Shown here piece by piece: positions 44,080 to 54,696 of a stretch of 64,000 nucleotides of DNA. Under the pieces are notes generated by a model that saw only the letters and a program-made list of their open reading frames with translations, was not told the origin of the DNA and ran no database searches. The stretch spans positions 1-64,000 of the forward strand of contig JBGPWL010000015.1 in NCBI GenBank assembly GCA_041492185.1. Reading direction: 5' to 3'. Made by a program: the position numbers and the translations under genes. Each line of letters starts with the position of its first letter. Position 1 is the stretch's first letter. This stretch comes from JAOAPY01 sp041492185. Lineage in GTDB: Bacteria; Acidobacteriota; Blastocatellia; Pyrinomonadales; Pyrinomonadaceae.

Positions 44080-46125
44080 ATGAGACTCTCAGACTTCGCC
44101 CTCTCAAAAATTCTGTGCGTTGCGGCAACGATTGTGGTTGCCGTAACTCTGTGCCCGCCTGCAGGCGCCCAAACGCCCGGCGGCACCATAATTTCGAACC
44201 AGGCCAGCGCGTCTTATTCGGACGGCACCAGCACCTACAACACCGTCTCAAACACTGTGACGGTAACGGTGTCGAACGTCTCCGGTCTGGCGATCACGCC
44301 TGATGCCGGCGCCAATCCGAACGTGGTCGCCGGACAAACTGCCGTGCTGTTCAACTTCACGGTTACCAACAGCGGAAACTTCAGCGATCAGGTGCACTTT
44401 GTTCCAGGTAGTGCCCATCTGAGCGGGACCGCGCCGGCGACGATTACGCGCACCTTTATCGACGTGGATAACAGCGGCACCATCAACGCCGGCGATACTG
44501 ACATTACTGGCGCCACTGCGGATTCAGCATTTATTGCTCAGAATGGATCGATTCACGTTTTGGTAGAAGTAAGCATTGGCGGGGCCGCCGCAGCCGGCCA
44601 GACCGTGCAGGTCGTGCTCGGCGACGCCGCGACAGGTGGGCCGTCATTCGACAACCAACCGGTGGCCGCGCCAAACACAAATGAAGTACGAACAGTTTCA
44701 GCTGCTTCGGTCAACGGCCAACGCGAAGCGAAAGGCGACATCAGCGTCACCGTCGATAACGACGCTCAGCTTCTACTCACCTTGACTGCCCCGCCCGGGC
44801 CAATCGCGCTCGGCGGCGACATCAACTACTCAGTGCAGCTCCAAAACACCGGCGCTCGCGCCGCCTCAGGCGTATCGCTCACCGGCGGCTCCGGACCCTT
44901 TGTCTACATCATCGTCCCGATCCCGGTGAACACCGTCGTCAAAGCCGGGCAGAGTTTTCCAGCCGGCACACTCTTTACGACGGACCCACTCACCACGGCA
45001 CCCTTGTCCGCTTCGTACGTATCCGCGCAACCGCCACTCGCCAACATCCGGCGCATCGCCTTTCAGGTCGGAGCCAGTCTTGGCGCTGGAGTTACCAGCT
45101 CAAGCTTTGCGTATACAGTCGTTGTGAACACTGGCATCAACGCCAGCAATCCGATCTGGGAAATCACAGACGCGTTCGCCAAGACCTTCGTCGGCAGCAA
45201 CATCACGGATCAATCCGGCGATGCATTAGTCAATAAGGGCGACGGCAACGCCGACTTTAATGAACCGAAATTAGGTGTTGACCCGGCCACCGGCACCCAG
45301 GGTTTCCAGCAGCGCACACTCTTGCAAGCAGTTGGCGCGGTTCTGATTGGACCGAGCGGTGCTCCTGGCGCGGTTGGTCCAACCGACAACAACGACGACT
45401 ACTCGAATAAGAGCGTCAACACTGGCATTGCCTTGGTGGCGCCGGGCGGAGTCACGACCGCCTCGGGTCAGCTCGTCTATGTCAACACGATCCAGAATAC
45501 CGGAAACGCGAACGACACTTACACGATTGATGCTCCGACTGTGCCGGCTGGTTTCACTGTCGAAGTATCGACTGACGGCGGCGCGACCTACACGACAGTC
45601 TCCGGTGGCGGATCGGTTTCGCTCGCCATTGCCTTCGGTGCTTCCGCGAACATCAACGTGCGCATCACGGAGCCGGCGGGCAAAACCGTGCTGACCGGTT
45701 ACGACACAATCATTCGCGCGGCGTCGGGTAACACTCCGGCGTCAAATAACAAAACGATCGATCGCCTGTACACCGGATTCGTCCGTTTGGACAAGGCGTT
45801 CACGGTGGCCAACGCGACCGGCGTGGGGGCCCCCACCGATGCAGTTCCGGGCGCGGTGATCACTTACAACATCACCTACACGAACGTCACCAGCTCGAAT
45901 GGCGACGCCAACTGCGTCAAGTTGACGGCCACCAGTCTGGTCATCACCGAAGACGGACTGGCCGCGCCAAATAACTGGGGAACGTACACGACCAACAGTG
46001 GCTCGCCGAGCGATTCGGGCTCGGGTACAGTCGCCACCGTCAGTGCGACCAAGTACACCGACACGATTGCTTCGCTCGCCCCTGGCGCCTCGGCAGTGTT
46101 CACGTTCAAACGTTCGATCAATTAA
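44080..46125 (+). CDS. Exported DUF11-repeat protein
   Basis: 681 residues. A signal peptide (about 1-30, PAGAQ) precedes an N-terminal module GGTIISNQASASYSD, then DUF11-like repeats, for example VAGQTAVLFNFTVTNSGNFS, APPGPIALGGDINYSVQLQN and SGQLVYVNTIQNTGNANDTY. Segment IDVDNSGTINAGD suggests a calcium loop. The last part ends in SLAPGASAVFTFKRSIN without an anchor. The protein has no Cys after the signal except one near the end. GAGG lies 7 nt before the ATG at 44080. It is homologous in its N-terminal part to the next protein. Confidence 0.8.
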   Translation: MRLSDFALSKILCVAATIVVAVTLCPPAGAQTPGGTIISNQASASYSDGTSTYNTVSNTVTVTVSNVSGLAITPDAGANPNVVAGQTAVLFNFTVTNSGNFSDQVHFVPGSAHLSGTAPATITRTFIDVDNSGTINAGDTDITGATADSAFIAQNGSIHVLVEVSIGGAAAAGQTVQVVLGDAATGGPSFDNQPVAAPNTNEVRTVSAASVNGQREAKGDISVTVDNDAQLLLTLTAPPGPIALGGDINYSVQLQNTGARAASGVSLTGGSGPFVYIIVPIPVNTVVKAGQSFPAGTLFTTDPLTTAPLSASYVSAQPPLANIRRIAFQVGASLGAGVTSSSFAYTVVVNTGINASNPIWEITDAFAKTFVGSNITDQSGDALVNKGDGNADFNEPKLGVDPATGTQGFQQRTLLQAVGAVLIGPSGAPGAVGPTDNNDDYSNKSVNTGIALVAPGGVTTASGQLVYVNTIQNTGNANDTYTIDAPTVPAGFTVEVSTDGGATYTTVSGGGSVSLAIAFGASANINVRITEPAGKTVLTGYDTIIRAASGNTPASNNKTIDRLYTGFVRLDKAFTVANATGVGAPTDAVPGAVITYNITYTNVTSSNGDANCVKLTATSLVITEDGLAAPNNWGTYTTNSGSPSDSGSGTVATVSATKYTDTIASLAPGASAVFTFKRSIN

Positions 46126-46255
46126 CCCCGGCGCGCACAGTCGGCGCCAGTGTTCGAAGCGACATGGCGGTTTTCGAGGCCCGCGCCTGGTGAAACCGCC
46201 ACGTCGCTTCCCGACTTTTTAGCCTGCCGCGCAAGAACTTCCTCAAATCGCACTG

Positions 46256-49200
46256 ATGGCGATCATGATAAACAGCAAGAGGCTTCTTTCCACTCTCGTC
46301 GTGGCACTTCTCTTCGCCGCGACGGCGAGTTTGGTGGCGCGCACAACTGACGAACCCGTCAGTGCAGGCACAGTGATCGCCAATCGCGCGGAGGCCACCT
46401 ATTCGGACAGCGAAGGAACAAATTTCAATGCGGTATCGTCGACCGTTTCAGTTACGGTGCTCGCGGTCGCGACCCTTACCGTCACACCGAAAGAGACCGT
46501 AGCTTCCGCCAATGTCGGTCCGCACGAACGCATCACGCGACTCTTTCGCATCTGCAACACCGGTAACGTTACAAGCTCTTACGCTATCATCCAGACGGAA
46601 CTGAACACGCCGCCGACGCTCGTCAATCTCTACTTCGACAACGATGCGAGCGGCACGGTCACCAGCGGCGACACGCCGGTAACGTTGGGCGCGACTGCAT
46701 CTCAGAACGTTATGCCAGGCTCGTGCCTCGGAGTGCTGGCGGTGATCGACACCAACGATGCTCCGCAGGATAGCTTGTTGCGGATTGGTCTGACGGCGCG
46801 CGCGAATGCCGCCAACGGGAACACCCAGGACAGCGGAACGATCATCAATGCGGTTGGAAGAGGAGCGCTCTTAAGCAACCCGAGCAACGCCGCATTGCCG
46901 CCGCTCAAACAAGTTAACGGCAGCGCGCAGGCCGTCGTCATGCGAGGCGTCGCGTTTACCTACACGGTCGCTTTTCGTAATAGCGGCGACGTGACTGCGC
47001 GCGCTGTTTTAGTCACGGACGATCTTCCCGCCGGCGTCGAGTACGTTTCCAACTCGCTCCGCCTTGACAATAACGGCCTTAGGAATCTGACTGACGCGCA
47101 AGACGCCGACGAAGGTTTTGTGCGTGGCCAGCACATCGAAGTGCAGTTGGCCGCGGTCGCGCCGGACCACATTGTCCGCATCATGTTCGACGCGCAGTTA
47201 AGTAGCAACGCGCCCGCCGCAGTCGGGCTGATTAACTTCGCTCAGTTAAGAGGGGAAAACGTTCCCCTCATAGGAAGCAGTTCAGCGGTCGTTGTGGGTG
47301 ATCCGTTCGGGACAGTCTTCGCCGGACGAGCTGGCGCCAACTCGCCAATTCCGGGAGCAAGCGTTGCGATTTTTTCAGATCAATCATTTACAAATTTGCT
47401 GCCGCTGACTGCTGACCAGGGCGTCACGCCAAATTCGCAGAACGTCAATCCGTTCGCCAGCGACGGGCTGGGTCATTTCAATTTTGCTTTGAGCGGCATG
47501 CAGCTCGGCACGGACGCAGCGCCCTCGCGCTATTTCGTGCGGGTTCAAGCTGGAGGCTTTATCCCGCGCTTGATCGAGCTCGATCTATCGGCAAGAGAGG
47601 CAGGTCTCCTCTCGCTAACCGCGCGCGCGCTGGACGCTCAACCGCTGGCAGTTGGCGGCGGCTTCACTCTCGTTCGGCAAGACGTGCGCGTAGACAACCT
47701 GACGTGTCTCGCCTTCAACATCCCGATGTTTGAAGAGCATGGACTCGAGATCACTAAATCTGTGGACGTGCAACGCGCCGAGATCGGCGACGTCGTTACC
47801 TATCGCGTCGAGATCCACAATCCGACCGCGGCGACAATCAGTGACGTGACCGTTCACGATCGCCTGCCGGATTCGTTTCACTACGTGCCCGGCACGGCCC
47901 GACTAACAATTGGTTCTGCACCGGAGCGTCAATTAGAGCCCGAAGTCGCAGCCAATGAATTACTTTTTCGCGTCGGTGAGCTGGGGCCCGGCGCGGGTGC
48001 GCATCTGCTCTATCGCGTGCGCATCGGCGCGAACGCGCGCGAAGGAGACGTCGATAACCTCGCGACCGGGTCCGGCGTCTTTCCCTCCGGCGAACAGAGC
48101 GTGACAGCAACCGCGCGCGCGACGGTGCGGGTGGGGGGCGGCGTCTTCTCCGCGCGTCAGATGATCGTCGGGCGCGTTTTCGAAGACGTGAATCGCAACG
48201 GCATCTTTGATGCAGGCGACAAGCCCGTGGCGGGCGCGCGTCTGTATCTCACTTCCGGCCAGTCGGTAATCACTGACTCGCAGGGTCTCTACAATTTTCC
48301 TGCGCTCGGCGACGGGTCGCAGGTGGTCGCGCTCGATCCGGTGACGTTGCCGGCGGGATATTTGCTCGCCGACGGCAACACGCTCGCGGGTCGAAGCTGG
48401 ACCAGACTATTACGCACGCCGGTCGGAGGCAGCGCGCTGCTGCGACAAAACTTTGCGCTGGTAGCTTCGGGAAATAACTCAACTCTCGCGCGATCGGATC
48501 GATCAAATGCCAATGAAGTCGGTGCTTCGCCGCAATCTGAAAGCAAGTCCGATATTGCAAGCAAAACCAACAACTCGGCTTCTCAAGCCGCGACCGCCAT
48601 TCAAGGCGATCTCACGTCGCCCACTCTGGCCGGCACTTATCAGTTTGCTGCAACGGAAACGATTCAGCCTGTAGCGCCCGGCACAGTTCAGATTCTTTCT
48701 CCGGTTGCCAACTCAGTTGTGATGACGCCGGCACTTGAGTTGACCGCGCGCGTCGCGCTCAATTGGAAAGTGAAACTCGAAGTCAACGGCGAGCAAATTT
48801 CGGAAAAGAACATTGGCACCAGCCGCCTCGATCAAAAAAACCAGGTAGCGACGTTTACGTTTGTCAGCATTGGACTTCGACCTGGTCCCAACCGCGCGCG
48901 GGTTATTCCCGTCGGTCCCGACGGCGCCGCGGGCCGCGCTGAAGACCTGACGGTGATGGGGCGCGGCCCCGCCGAGCGTTTGGAGATCGTTCCTGAGAAG
49001 ACCGCGATTCAGGCAGGCGGTCGCGATTCAACCGTCGTAAAGATTCGCGCGATTGATAAGTGGGACCACCCCGCCAGCGATAATCAAGTTGCGATCGAAA
49101 CGTCACTGGGCCAGTTGGCGCGAATGGAGGAAAAGACGACGAACGATGATGGCGGGATCATTGTTTCCGGCACACTTGTGCCGCAAACAGATCTTGGGCA

Positions 49201-51895
49201 ACCACAAAAAATGGAATTACCAGAGTCACACAGTCAGCTTGTGGTCCCACTCGTCGGCGGCGAAGCGCGAATCAAACTAATTGGACCTGGCGATCCGGGC
49301 GAAGCTCGGCTTCATGCGCTCGCGGGTCAGATCGAAGCGGAGTCGTCAGTGCGCATTCTTTCTGAGACGCGCCCAACAATCCTGGTCGGACTCGCGGAGC
49401 TGTCGTTTGGTCGCGGCGTTCCGGAAATCGGTCTGCGCGGCGAGCAGGGAAGTTTCCGCAACCGGATGAGTTTCTTCTTCAGCGGCCGAGTGTGGAAGCA
49501 AAACACACTAACGCTTGCTTACGATTCTCAGCGCCCGATCAATCGCACCACGGGCCACGATCGACTCTTTAGAACGGATCCACTCGACCGCGCATATCCG
49601 CTTTTTGGCGATTCCTCGACTCGCTTCGAGGCAGCGCAATCCAATTCCAAGCTTTATGTGCGGTTCGAACACGATCGTTCTTACGCGATGTTCGGCGACC
49701 TGGACGCGGACCTGAATGACCTCGCGCTGGGTGGTTACACGCGAAAGCTCACGGGCGTCAAGTTGCATCTGGAAAATTCCAGCGGCGATTTTGTGACCGT
49801 CACCGGCGCGCGACCGGACACCTCCTTTGCGCGCGAAGTTTTTCCCGCGGGCAGCCTCGGTCTTCTATTCCTTGCGCGCGGAGACATATTGCAGGGCTCG
49901 GAAACAGTAACGATTGAAGTGCGAGATCGTCGGAACCCCGAAATCATTTTGTCGCGCGAGGTGCTCTCGCGTTCGATTGATTACACATTGAACGCAACTA
50001 CCGGCGAATTGCTCCTGCTCAGAAATATTTCGACGTTCGACTCCGCCCTCAATCTCAAACAGATTGTCGTTACGTATGAACATCGAGCGAGCGGGCTTAC
50101 GTCCAGTGTTTACACGGCGCGCGGCCGGAAGAATTTTGCCGGTTTGGGTTTGAAACTTGGGTTTTCGGCAGTCGTGCAACGGCAAGAGGCTGCGCCGAGT
50201 TTTATGGTTGGCGGCATCGATGGCGAGAAGAGCCTGCCGCACCGCGGCTCGTTGCGCTTCGCCTGGGCCACCAGCCAGGGTGACATTAGCGAGGGCGTTA
50301 ATCTGTCAGGCTTCAACAGCGGCGAATCTACGCATGATGGCAACGCGTTCACGGTTGAGCTGCGACAGCCATTGAATTATCACGAAGCGGCTGTGCATGC
50401 CCGGTTCGCGAGCGCGTCAGCAGGCTTTCTTAATCCGTTTGGTTCCACGGTAACGCCGGGCTCCCGGCGCGGTGAAGTTACTTTCGATTTCAAACCGCGG
50501 CGCGGCGCGGCGTTGCGCTTCGGCATAATCGAAGAGAGCAACCATACCGCGAACGTCGACAATCAGCGCTTCACTTTCTCGGTTGCCGGCGATCAGGTCG
50601 TGAAGGAACGCTATCGCTTCCATCTCGGGTTCGATCATCGCAGCTTCACAGACGATCTGAATGCGCGCTCGACCAACTCAAATCTCTTTACCGCCGGCGC
50701 TCAAATACAGCTCACCGACAAAATCGACGTCGCGATCAAGCGCGAACAGAACTTAGGCGAGGCCGATCCGACTTATCCGAACCAGACGACCTTCGCCGCG
50801 AATTACAAAGTGAATCTGTGGACCAAGATCTTTTTTACGCAGCGGTTGGCGTCGGCGCCGATCGTGCCGATTGGAGATGTTTCGCAAACAGGATTTGCGG
50901 CTGCCAACTCTCGTCGCGAAACGGCCCTGGGAGTTGAGTCGCGCTTCGGTAAATACACTTCCTTTGTGGGTCGCTATCAACTTGAGAACGGATCGAACGG
51001 ACCCGATAGTTTCGCGGTGTTCGGTTTCCAAAATCGATTGCCTGTCACGAAAGCAGTGTCGTTCGAGCTTGGTATTGAGCGCGGTTTTCATTTGGCCGGC
51101 GCGGGAAAAAGTTTCAATAGCGCGACCTTTGGTTTCGGCTGGACGCCAAACGAGAATTTCAAAGCCTCGGCGCATTATGAGTTTCGCGATCGCGGCGGCA
51201 ACGGACAACTCATCAGCATCGGCGCTGCCGGCCGGCTTGCGGAGGGCATCACCGTGCTTTCCCGTTTTCGCTGGTCGCACACTGCCTTTGCGGGACGAGG
51301 CGGTTCGGCGTTTGATGGGCTGGCAGCGATGGCGTTCCGGCCAGTGAAATCCGATCGCAGCGGTTTGCTTTTCAGCTACAACCACCGCGCGATCACGCAA
51401 GAGGGATTGCCGGGACTAACGCCAACCCGCGATCGCGTAGATACGCTCGCGACGGACGGTTACTATCAGGCGACGCAAAGACTGGAAGTCTATGGCCGCT
51501 TTGCTTTGCGCTTTAACGCGAATGGCCAACCGACGCTGCCGTTCGTTTCGACGCTCACTTATCTGACGCAGACCCGCGCGCAATATCGTTTGACGACGCG
51601 TTTTGATTGGGCCGGCGAAATGCGCCTGCTGTTGCAGCCATCGTCGCGGACGCAACATTCGGTGTACGGAACAGAGCTGGGAATGTGGGCAATTCCCGAT
51701 CTGCGTTTCGGCGTTGGCTACAACTTCACGCGCGTCGGCGAGCCCGCGGGCGTCAGCAATATTCCGATCCGGCGCGGCTTTTACTTCACGATCACTTCGA
51801 AGCTCTCGAGTTTGTTCGATCTCTTTGGCACATCGCGCGCTGGTCTCGCCAACGGCAGCGAGGCGCAGCAGGACAAGCAAGGAGAGAAGAAATGA
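46256..51895 (+). CDS. Giant DUF11/Ig-like protein with predicted outer-membrane barrel
   Basis: 1879 residues. A signal peptide (about 1-27) is followed by the module AGTVIANRAEATYSDSEG, shared with the previous protein. Then come DUF11-like domains (about 75-345 and 490-630: LEITKSVDVQRAEIGDVVTY), a SdrD-B-like domain (about 635-730: GRVFEDVNRNGIFDAGD), an Ig-like domain (about 800-890) and an invasin/Big-1-like domain (about 900-1060: IQAGGRDSTVVKIRAIDKWD). From about 1075 alternating amphipathic strands, RTDPLDRAYPLFGDSSTRFE and a closing GYNFTRVGE...FYFTITSKL suggest a barrel. It could export or anchor the neighbouring DUF11 proteins; this is inference. ATG 46256 or 46265. Confidence 0.8.
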   Translation: MAIMINSKRLLSTLVVALLFAATASLVARTTDEPVSAGTVIANRAEATYSDSEGTNFNAVSSTVSVTVLAVATLTVTPKETVASANVGPHERITRLFRICNTGNVTSSYAIIQTELNTPPTLVNLYFDNDASGTVTSGDTPVTLGATASQNVMPGSCLGVLAVIDTNDAPQDSLLRIGLTARANAANGNTQDSGTIINAVGRGALLSNPSNAALPPLKQVNGSAQAVVMRGVAFTYTVAFRNSGDVTARAVLVTDDLPAGVEYVSNSLRLDNNGLRNLTDAQDADEGFVRGQHIEVQLAAVAPDHIVRIMFDAQLSSNAPAAVGLINFAQLRGENVPLIGSSSAVVVGDPFGTVFAGRAGANSPIPGASVAIFSDQSFTNLLPLTADQGVTPNSQNVNPFASDGLGHFNFALSGMQLGTDAAPSRYFVRVQAGGFIPRLIELDLSAREAGLLSLTARALDAQPLAVGGGFTLVRQDVRVDNLTCLAFNIPMFEEHGLEITKSVDVQRAEIGDVVTYRVEIHNPTAATISDVTVHDRLPDSFHYVPGTARLTIGSAPERQLEPEVAANELLFRVGELGPGAGAHLLYRVRIGANAREGDVDNLATGSGVFPSGEQSVTATARATVRVGGGVFSARQMIVGRVFEDVNRNGIFDAGDKPVAGARLYLTSGQSVITDSQGLYNFPALGDGSQVVALDPVTLPAGYLLADGNTLAGRSWTRLLRTPVGGSALLRQNFALVASGNNSTLARSDRSNANEVGASPQSESKSDIASKTNNSASQAATAIQGDLTSPTLAGTYQFAATETIQPVAPGTVQILSPVANSVVMTPALELTARVALNWKVKLEVNGEQISEKNIGTSRLDQKNQVATFTFVSIGLRPGPNRARVIPVGPDGAAGRAEDLTVMGRGPAERLEIVPEKTAIQAGGRDSTVVKIRAIDKWDHPASDNQVAIETSLGQLARMEEKTTNDDGGIIVSGTLVPQTDLGQPQKMELPESHSQLVVPLVGGEARIKLIGPGDPGEARLHALAGQIEAESSVRILSETRPTILVGLAELSFGRGVPEIGLRGEQGSFRNRMSFFFSGRVWKQNTLTLAYDSQRPINRTTGHDRLFRTDPLDRAYPLFGDSSTRFEAAQSNSKLYVRFEHDRSYAMFGDLDADLNDLALGGYTRKLTGVKLHLENSSGDFVTVTGARPDTSFAREVFPAGSLGLLFLARGDILQGSETVTIEVRDRRNPEIILSREVLSRSIDYTLNATTGELLLLRNISTFDSALNLKQIVVTYEHRASGLTSSVYTARGRKNFAGLGLKLGFSAVVQRQEAAPSFMVGGIDGEKSLPHRGSLRFAWATSQGDISEGVNLSGFNSGESTHDGNAFTVELRQPLNYHEAAVHARFASASAGFLNPFGSTVTPGSRRGEVTFDFKPRRGAALRFGIIEESNHTANVDNQRFTFSVAGDQVVKERYRFHLGFDHRSFTDDLNARSTNSNLFTAGAQIQLTDKIDVAIKREQNLGEADPTYPNQTTFAANYKVNLWTKIFFTQRLASAPIVPIGDVSQTGFAAANSRRETALGVESRFGKYTSFVGRYQLENGSNGPDSFAVFGFQNRLPVTKAVSFELGIERGFHLAGAGKSFNSATFGFGWTPNENFKASAHYEFRDRGGNGQLISIGAAGRLAEGITVLSRFRWSHTAFAGRGGSAFDGLAAMAFRPVKSDRSGLLFSYNHRAITQEGLPGLTPTRDRVDTLATDGYYQATQRLEVYGRFALRFNANGQPTLPFVSTLTYLTQTRAQYRLTTRFDWAGEMRLLLQPSSRTQHSVYGTELGMWAIPDLRFGVGYNFTRVGEPAGVSNIPIRRGFYFTITSKLSSLFDLFGTSRAGLANGSEAQQDKQGEKK

Positions 51896-54696
51896 GGCGC
51901 GCCGCGTCTGAGGCGCCGAATCCGGCAAGTGGCGCGCGGGCGAACCGCCTGTTGCGAGGACGTCTGCTGGTAGTCCTGTTCTTAGTTCTCCTGGTCGCTG
52001 GCGCGGCGTCGGCACAGACCAACGTTTACACTATCCGCGGCAACGCTGGAGGCAACAACAACATCTGGAGCGTCAACCTGAGTACCGGAGTCGAGACGCT
52101 CGTTCTCTCCGGTTATCCCGGCGGCAACGCTGCGTCGCTAGCTCAACGCCCGTCTGACGGCATGCTCTTTTACGCTATCAATGTGGCGACGAACGGCGCG
52201 GTCTATCGCTTCAACCCGGCAACGCCAAACATCGCGCCGGTGGCAATAGGAAACCTCGGTCCTTCGACGGGGGGCGTTAACGTCTCGGGCGGCTTCCGCA
52301 TGGCCTTCAACGGCAACACTCTCTACTACATGGTCGGCAACACCGGTGGAGTGGACTCCGACACCGTCTATACGCTGGATCAGAACACCGGCCAAGCCAC
52401 CAAAGTAGCCACCGTCACGGGTACAAACAACGGCGGCGACATCGCGTTCCTCGGCAACACTCTCTACATCATCGATCAGTCTAAACGACTCTGCACTTAC
52501 GCCAACCTGCCGGCGAGTGGCGCTGCCGGTGGCTGCAACACTATCAGCGTCCCCGATACAAATTCCATCGGCATCGCCTTTGACGCAAGTGGCCGGTTAC
52601 TCTTGCAGACGGTAACTAACGCTAACCTGTACGCTGTCACTTTACCGGGTCTGAGCGCCTCACTGATAACGGCTTTAAGCGGCGGCAATACGGCCACGGG
52701 CGATCTGGCGAACGCTAACGTCCCTGCGCCCAATCTCTCTATCACCAAAACGGACGGCCTCTCGACCGTTTACCGCGGTGGGCCCGTCAGCTACACCATC
52801 GTGGCCAGCAACCTGGGCACGTATGCCGTGACCGGAACCGTCACCGACAACGTACCCGCGAGCGTTACTGGTGTGACCTGGACTTGCGTCGCTTCTGGCG
52901 GCTCGACTTGCACCGCCGCTTCCGGTTCGGGCAACACGATTAACACCAGCGCGACCCTCGCAGCCGGAGGCACAGCAACCTACACCGTCTCAGGCACGCT
53001 GTCTGCCGCGGCCAGCGGCACGCTAACAAACACCGCCAACGTCGCGGTGCCGGCGTGGCTCATCGACTCGAATATTGCGAACAACACAGCCACTGACAGC
53101 GACACGATCAACCTCAACGCGAACCTCGGCATCACCAAGACGGACGGTCTGGCCAATATCAACCCGGGCAGCGCTATCACGTACACAATCGTCGTCAGCA
53201 ACGCCGGACCTGACGCCTCCAACGGATCGATCGTAACCGACACCGTTCCCGCGTCCATTACCGGCGTCACGTGGACGTGCGGCTCCGCGACGGGAGGCGC
53301 CACCTGTGGCGCCGCGAGTGGCAGCGGCAATGCGATCAATACGACTGCGAACCTGCCGGCGGGATCGTCGGTAACCTACTCGGTTTCAGGAACGCTTTCG
53401 GTCACGGCGACAGGCACCCTTTCCAACACTGCCATCGTAATAACTCCGGCAAGCGGTGTCTCTGACCCGACCGATCTCGGACGCACGGGCGCAGGTAACA
53501 ATAGCGCGACTGACACAACGACAATAAATCCCGTCCCGGACCTGACGATCACGAAGTCTCACAGCGGCAACTTCACCCAGGGGCAAGTCGGAGCTACGTA
53601 CACGATTACCGCCACGAACTCGGGCCTCGCTGCGACCAGTGGCACGGTTACAGTCACGGACACGTTGCCGGCGGGATTAACCGCGACAGCGATCGCTGGC
53701 ACCGGCTGGACCTGCGTGGTCGGGACGCTGACCTGCACCCGCAGCGACGCACTTGCCACCGGCGCAAGTTACCCGGTGATCACTCTCACTGTTAATGTCG
53801 CCAACAACGCTGCTGCCAGCGTGACCAACTCCGCCAACGTTTCCGGCGGTGGTCAGACGAACACTGCCAACGACACAGCAAGCAATCCAACGACGATCAA
53901 TCAACTGCCGGATCTGACGATCACCAAGACGCATACCGGCAACTTTACTCAAGGACAAGTCGGCGCAACTTATTCACTCACTGCCACGAACTCCGGCTTT
54001 GCGTCCACCAGCGGCACAGTTACAGTCACCGACACTCTTCCTGTGGGACTGACGGCGACCGCTATCAGCGGCACCGGCTGGATCTGCGTGCTTGGTACGC
54101 TGACCTGCACCCGCGGCGACGCGCTCGCAGCCGGCGCAAGTTATCCCGTGATCACGCTCACCGTTAACGTCTCACTTACCGCTCCAGCCACGGTTACAAA
54201 CTCGGCTACGGTGTCCGGTGGCGGCGAAAACAACGCTGCAAACAATACCGCCAACGATCTGACGACGATCAATGCGGCGGCCCCGCCAAGCATCGGACTC
54301 GTCAAGAGTGTTGGCCCCAGTGGCACACAGATTCCCGGCACCGATCTCCTGTACAGCGTCGTTTACACCAATACTGGCGGGCAGCCGGCGAACAATTTCA
54401 TCATCGTCGATCCGAATCCGACGAACGTCGTACCCGCCGAGAGAGTGTTTCATAATGTCGACTTCAAGATTGGATCTATGACCAGCAGCCCAGGCTCAAC
54501 CGGCCTGGTGGCAACTTTCGAATATTCAAACGATGGCGGCACAACCTGGACCTACACGCCCGTGAGTGGCGGCGGCGGAGCGCCAGCCGGTTACGACCGC
54601 GCCGTCACCAACGTCAGGTGGAGGTTTACCGGAAGTCTCAGCCAAACGGCTCCGGACAATACCGGCAGCGTCTCTTTCACTGTGCGAATACGATAG
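51892..54696 (+). CDS. Exported DUF11-repeat protein with N-terminal propeller-like part
   Basis: 934 residues. The ATG at 51892 overlaps the previous stop (ATGA) and has AAGGAG upstream. A long basic n-region leads to LLVVLFLVLLVAGAASAQ, a signal peptide ending near residue 43. Residues about 44-270 look like a propeller-type domain (NIWSVNLSTGVETLVLSGYP). Five DUF11 repeats follow, each starting like LSITKTDGL, LGITKTDGL, LTITKSHSGNFTQGQVGATY, LTITKTHTGNFTQGQVGATY or IGLVKSVGPSG. Repeats 3 and 4 are nearly identical, a recent duplication. It is surface-exposed or secreted, coupled to the barrel gene. Confidence 0.82.
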   Translation: MRRAASEAPNPASGARANRLLRGRLLVVLFLVLLVAGAASAQTNVYTIRGNAGGNNNIWSVNLSTGVETLVLSGYPGGNAASLAQRPSDGMLFYAINVATNGAVYRFNPATPNIAPVAIGNLGPSTGGVNVSGGFRMAFNGNTLYYMVGNTGGVDSDTVYTLDQNTGQATKVATVTGTNNGGDIAFLGNTLYIIDQSKRLCTYANLPASGAAGGCNTISVPDTNSIGIAFDASGRLLLQTVTNANLYAVTLPGLSASLITALSGGNTATGDLANANVPAPNLSITKTDGLSTVYRGGPVSYTIVASNLGTYAVTGTVTDNVPASVTGVTWTCVASGGSTCTAASGSGNTINTSATLAAGGTATYTVSGTLSAAASGTLTNTANVAVPAWLIDSNIANNTATDSDTINLNANLGITKTDGLANINPGSAITYTIVVSNAGPDASNGSIVTDTVPASITGVTWTCGSATGGATCGAASGSGNAINTTANLPAGSSVTYSVSGTLSVTATGTLSNTAIVITPASGVSDPTDLGRTGAGNNSATDTTTINPVPDLTITKSHSGNFTQGQVGATYTITATNSGLAATSGTVTVTDTLPAGLTATAIAGTGWTCVVGTLTCTRSDALATGASYPVITLTVNVANNAAASVTNSANVSGGGQTNTANDTASNPTTINQLPDLTITKTHTGNFTQGQVGATYSLTATNSGFASTSGTVTVTDTLPVGLTATAISGTGWICVLGTLTCTRGDALAAGASYPVITLTVNVSLTAPATVTNSATVSGGGENNAANNTANDLTTINAAAPPSIGLVKSVGPSGTQIPGTDLLYSVVYTNTGGQPANNFIIVDPNPTNVVPAERVFHNVDFKIGSMTSSPGSTGLVATFEYSNDGGTTWTYTPVSGGGGAPAGYDRAVTNVRWRFTGSLSQTAPDNTGSVSFTVRIR

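Noticed and set aside
51607..51891. Upstream extension of the DUF11 gene at 51892
   Set aside because: It would overlap 285 bp of the barrel gene. The ATG at 51892 has AAGGAG and directly precedes a signal peptide.
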